Shown here: positions 31,092 to 33,491 of the stretch, piece by piece
Layout of the letters: the number at the start of each line of letters is the position of its first letter
Numbering within the stretch: the stretch's first letter is position 1
Assembly: GCA_038528235.1 (NCBI GenBank)
Contig: JBCBEX010000050.1
Coordinates: forward strand, 1-33,491
DNA: 33,491 nt
From: JBCBEX01 sp038528235
GTDB lineage: Bacteria; Bacteroidota; Rhodothermia; Rhodothermales; Rubricoccaceae
Direction of reading: 5' to 3'
The notes under the pieces: generated by a model
The model's database searches: none
The model's input: only the letters and a program-made list of their open reading frames with translations
Told to the model about the DNA's origin: nothing
Translations under genes and position numbers: made by a program

Positions 31092-32753
31092 ATGCGTATC
31101 GATACACTCCCATCCCGTGCGCTGCTTGCCGGTGCACTTGCCCTTCTCCTCGCGTCGCCCCTTGCCGCCCAGCAGATCGGCGATTGCGCGCCTGGTTCAG
31201 CCTCGGCGACGCTCGATGTCAACGAGGTTGCCGCCGACCTCTTCATCAACGGCAACCTCTTCTTCAACGGCTCAACGGCCAGGTATGAAGTGCCCCGCGG
31301 GCGCGGCGTGCAGGCGGTCTTCGCCCAGGGCCTCTGGGTTGCGGGTGAGGTGAACAACGAACTGCGGGTTGCCGCGGCCACCTACGGCGGGTACGAGTTT
31401 TGGCCAGGCCCTCTGGAGGACGGCGCCGTCCCGCCCAGCGACTGTGCGGACTTCGATCGCATTTGGGTCGTCTCCAACGAAGACGTCGAGACGTTTGAGT
31501 CCACGGGTGTGGCGACGCTCGACCTGATCGAATGGCCCGCTGAGTTCGGAGCGCCGGTGATCGACGGAGACGGCAACCCCGACAACTACAACTTGGCCAA
31601 CGGCGATCGGCCGCGCATCAACGGAGACCAGAGCGCGTGGTGGGTCAACAACGACGTGGGCAACCAGCATGCCTCCACGCAATCGCAGCCGCTGGGCATC
31701 GAGGTCCAAACCCTCGCCTTTGCCTCCAACCTGTTCATTCTGCGGCAGAGCACGTTCTACGAGTACACGATCATCAACAAGAACGACCAGCCCATCGAGA
31801 ACACCTACGTCGGCATCTTCGTGGACCCCGACTTGGGCGACTTCGGCGACGACTTCATCGGCTCTGACCAGGAGCGCGGCTTGGCCTTCGTCTACAACGG
31901 CGACGAGGACGACTCGGAGATCAACGGCGGCTACGGCATGGCGCCTCCGGCTCTCGGCTATGACTTCTTCCAGGGGCCGATCATCGATGCCGATGTGCCA
32001 GATGTCGGCGACGATATGGCACCGGACACGCTGGGCATCACCGCGTTTACATACTTCAACAACGGTGGCTGTGCAGATCGGTGCGACCCCACCGCAGGGG
32101 AGGCCACGTCGGCACAGCAGTACTTCAACTACTTGACGGCCCGCTGGCGTGACGGAACGCCCTTCCGAGTCGGTGGAGACGGCTACGCAACCACGGGCGA
32201 GCTGACCAACTTCGCCTTCCCCGGCGAGCCTCCCGCCTTCTGGAGTGAGGAGGACATCGACGGCAATGGAACCGCGAACACGCCGGGCGACCGCCGCTTC
32301 GTGATTTCCACCGGACCCTTCACCCTCGCCCCTGGCGAGTCGCAGGTCCTCACCCTCGGCATCCTCTGGGCGCGTGGCTCGGATCGCTTCGACTCCGTCG
32401 CGCTCCTGAAAGAACTCGACGACGAGGTGCAACTGCTCTACGAGAACGACGCGCTGGCTGCCGAGGAGGGCCTCCCTGAGTCAGGCTTCGCAGTGGGCGC
32501 TGCCTACCCGAACCCCTTCGTGCGCTCGGGCGATGTCGTTCGCGTTCCCTACCGGCTCGATGCTCCAGAGCGGGTGCAAGCGCATGTGTACGACGTGCTG
32601 GGTCGACGCGTGGCAACGCTCGCCGATGCGGCACGGGGAGCCGGCGTTCACGAGATCGAATGGGCCCCGGCGGTGTCGTTGCCGGGCGGGATCTACTTCG
32701 TCCAGGTTCAGTCGGGAACGGCTCGGGAGACAGTCTCCATCGTCCTTCGATAG
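31092..32753 (+). CDS. Secreted protein with C-terminal T9SS type A sorting domain
   Basis: Cargo of the type IX secretion system, which moves proteins across the outer membrane using a C-terminal signal; 553 aa. The signal peptide is about residues 1-25 (ending SPLAAQQ). The long middle region has no recognised enzyme domain. It is rich in Asp/Asn/Gly with recurring short acidic segments (DGDGNPDN, DEDDSEINGG, EEDIDGNGTANTPGD) that may bind calcium. A TIINKNDQPIENTYVGIFVDPD segment looks Ig-like. The C-terminal 80 residues are a clear sorting domain: AYPNPFVRSGDVVRVPYRL, VYDVLGRRVATL and LPGGIYFVQVQSG. The ATG at 31092 heads the signal peptide; the frame upstream is rejected. Surface attachment or release is inferred. 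Confidence 0.88.
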   Translation: MRIDTLPSRALLAGALALLLASPLAAQQIGDCAPGSASATLDVNEVAADLFINGNLFFNGSTARYEVPRGRGVQAVFAQGLWVAGEVNNELRVAAATYGGYEFWPGPLEDGAVPPSDCADFDRIWVVSNEDVETFESTGVATLDLIEWPAEFGAPVIDGDGNPDNYNLANGDRPRINGDQSAWWVNNDVGNQHASTQSQPLGIEVQTLAFASNLFILRQSTFYEYTIINKNDQPIENTYVGIFVDPDLGDFGDDFIGSDQERGLAFVYNGDEDDSEINGGYGMAPPALGYDFFQGPIIDADVPDVGDDMAPDTLGITAFTYFNNGGCADRCDPTAGEATSAQQYFNYLTARWRDGTPFRVGGDGYATTGELTNFAFPGEPPAFWSEEDIDGNGTANTPGDRRFVISTGPFTLAPGESQVLTLGILWARGSDRFDSVALLKELDDEVQLLYENDALAAEEGLPESGFAVGAAYPNPFVRSGDVVRVPYRLDAPERVQAHVYDVLGRRVATLADAARGAGVHEIEWAPAVSLPGGIYFVQVQSGTARETVSIVLR

Positions 32754-32781
32754 TGGGGCCTTCCTCTGAGAATCCCCCAGG

Positions 32782-32802
32782 GTCGCGCCACTTCGGCGCG
32801 AC
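32782..32802 (+). terminator. Hairpin after the T9SS-cargo gene
   Basis: GTCGCGCC (32782-32789) and GGCGCGAC (32795-32802) enclose a 5-base ACTTC loop, 28 bases after the stop. The T content downstream is low (TCTGTAACGTTC). Confidence 0.55.
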
Positions 32803-32851
32803 TCTGTAACGTTCGAGGGCCTGGGGACATCGCGAATCTCCAGAGGTCACC

Positions 32852-33491
32852 ATGAAACGAATGCCCAGAGCTACCTCGCAGCCTGCATTCTGGGACGCCC
32901 GTTATCAGCTGGAGGGGTATGCCTTCGGCGAGCAGCCGGACCCCTTTGTCGCCGCCTGCTTGTCCTCCCTCGAAGGGGCGGGGGCGATTAGCGTCCCGGC
33001 TCGCATCGCCGACCTGGGCGCAGGGGAGGGGCGGGTTGCCGTGCATGCTGCCGCGCGCGGCCATCATGTCACCGCCGTCGATTTCGCAGGAGCTGGACTG
33101 GCCGTGGCTAGATCGCTGGCCACGCAGCGCGGCGTCTGCATCGACGTAGCTGAGGAGGATCTGACCATGTGGTTGCCGCGCGAGCCTCTCGATGTCGCCA
33201 TTCTGTTGTTGGTGCACCTACTTCCTGAGGCGCGGGGCAGAGTGCTTGCGAACATGCCTGCACTGCTCCGACCAGGTGGCTGGCTGATCGCGCGCTGGTT
33301 TCACGAGGCGCACGCCGCTCGTGGTACGTTCGGGCCAAGCAAGCGCGATCGGCTGGTGACAGCTCAGGCCATCCGAGATGCATTGCCGAGCGGCACGCTT
33401 CACCAGTGCGAGCGAAGGACCGTGTTGATGGCCAGCGGACGCTACTTACACGGCGAGGCCGACGTGCTCGATGTCGTCTGCAGACGACATC
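32852..33491 (+). CDS. Class I SAM-dependent methyltransferase, 3'-truncated by the window
   Basis: Rossmann-fold methyltransferase, open from ATG 32852 to the window end (213 codons, no stop). It starts MKRMPRATSQPAFWDARYQL, with a FWDARY/YAFGEQPDPF opening shared with TehB-like and tellurite/thiopurine-type methyltransferases. The SAM-binding glycine motif is IADLGAGEGRVAV (about 54-66), followed by an acidic strand-2 residue in VTAVDF. A later LLLVHLLPEARGRVL and LLRPGGWLIARWF stretch matches the post-motif region. GAGG lies eight bases before the ATG, one of the few clear Shine-Dalgarno-like sequences in the window. The substrate is unknown; the C-terminal end lies outside the window. Confidence 0.82.
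   Translation, partial: MKRMPRATSQPAFWDARYQLEGYAFGEQPDPFVAACLSSLEGAGAISVPARIADLGAGEGRVAVHAAARGHHVTAVDFAGAGLAVARSLATQRGVCIDVAEEDLTMWLPREPLDVAILLLVHLLPEARGRVLANMPALLRPGGWLIARWFHEAHAARGTFGPSKRDRLVTAQAIRDALPSGTLHQCERRTVLMASGRYLHGEADVLDVVCRRH

Overview
The window is a GC-rich stretch of bacterial chromosome, almost fully coding. Several features point to a Bacteroidota relative of the Rhodothermia (Salinibacter/Rubricoccus-like). There is a large secreted protein with a C-terminal type IX secretion sorting domain, a YtxJ-type bacilliredoxin, TAnnTTTG-like -7 elements, and few clear Shine-Dalgarno sequences. No phage, IS element, CRISPR array or rRNA is visible. The lineage is inferred from these traits, not from a database match.

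Layout. (1) 1-9740, plus strand: first half of an exopolysaccharide/capsule locus. It holds a 5'-truncated Wzc/CpsD-type tyrosine autokinase, a small SLBB export protein, a Wzx-like flippase, a Wzy/WaaL-like polymerase or ligase, a GT4 glycosyltransferase, a secreted right-handed beta-helix protein and a NodB-type deacetylase. (2) 9806-18876: mostly housekeeping genes. These are lspA, a SPOR-like secreted protein (minus), a patatin-like phospholipase (minus), an acyl-CoA thioesterase, a small outer-membrane barrel-like protein, an RmlD-like reductase, a TerB-like protein, a two-gene ABC exporter whose permease has a histidine-rich loop (minus), an AT-richer gap of about 0.85 kb, a 98-aa protein of unknown function, and msrA. 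(3) 19028-25258, plus strand: second polysaccharide block. It holds a DUF4910 aminopeptidase-like protein, a class III (GSA-aminomutase-like) aminotransferase, a glucose-1-phosphate cytidylyltransferase-like enzyme, a PIG-L deacetylase and a WbaP-type initiating phosphotransferase. (4) 25255-33491: a zinc-ribbon protein, ribosomal protein L31 (cysteine-free type), an LCAT-like lipoprotein hydrolase, tRNA-Leu(UAA), a cysteine-less TlpA/rhodanese-like lipoprotein next to a YtxJ bacilliredoxin, an M3 oligoendopeptidase, a T9SS cargo protein, and a SAM methyltransferase cut by the window end.

How the genes fit together (inference). WbaP would load the first sugar on undecaprenyl phosphate. The GT4 enzyme and others outside the window would extend it. 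The flippase would move the unit across the membrane, the Wzy-like protein would polymerise or transfer it, and the Wzc/SLBB pair would control length and export. The beta-helix protein and the deacetylase would trim or modify the product. The cytidylyltransferase, aminotransferase, PIG-L and DUF4910 genes look like a module that makes an unusual nucleotide-activated residue. It is the best candidate here for an incompletely described pathway. The most unusual single gene is the TlpA/rhodanese-like fusion, which has lost every catalytic cysteine.
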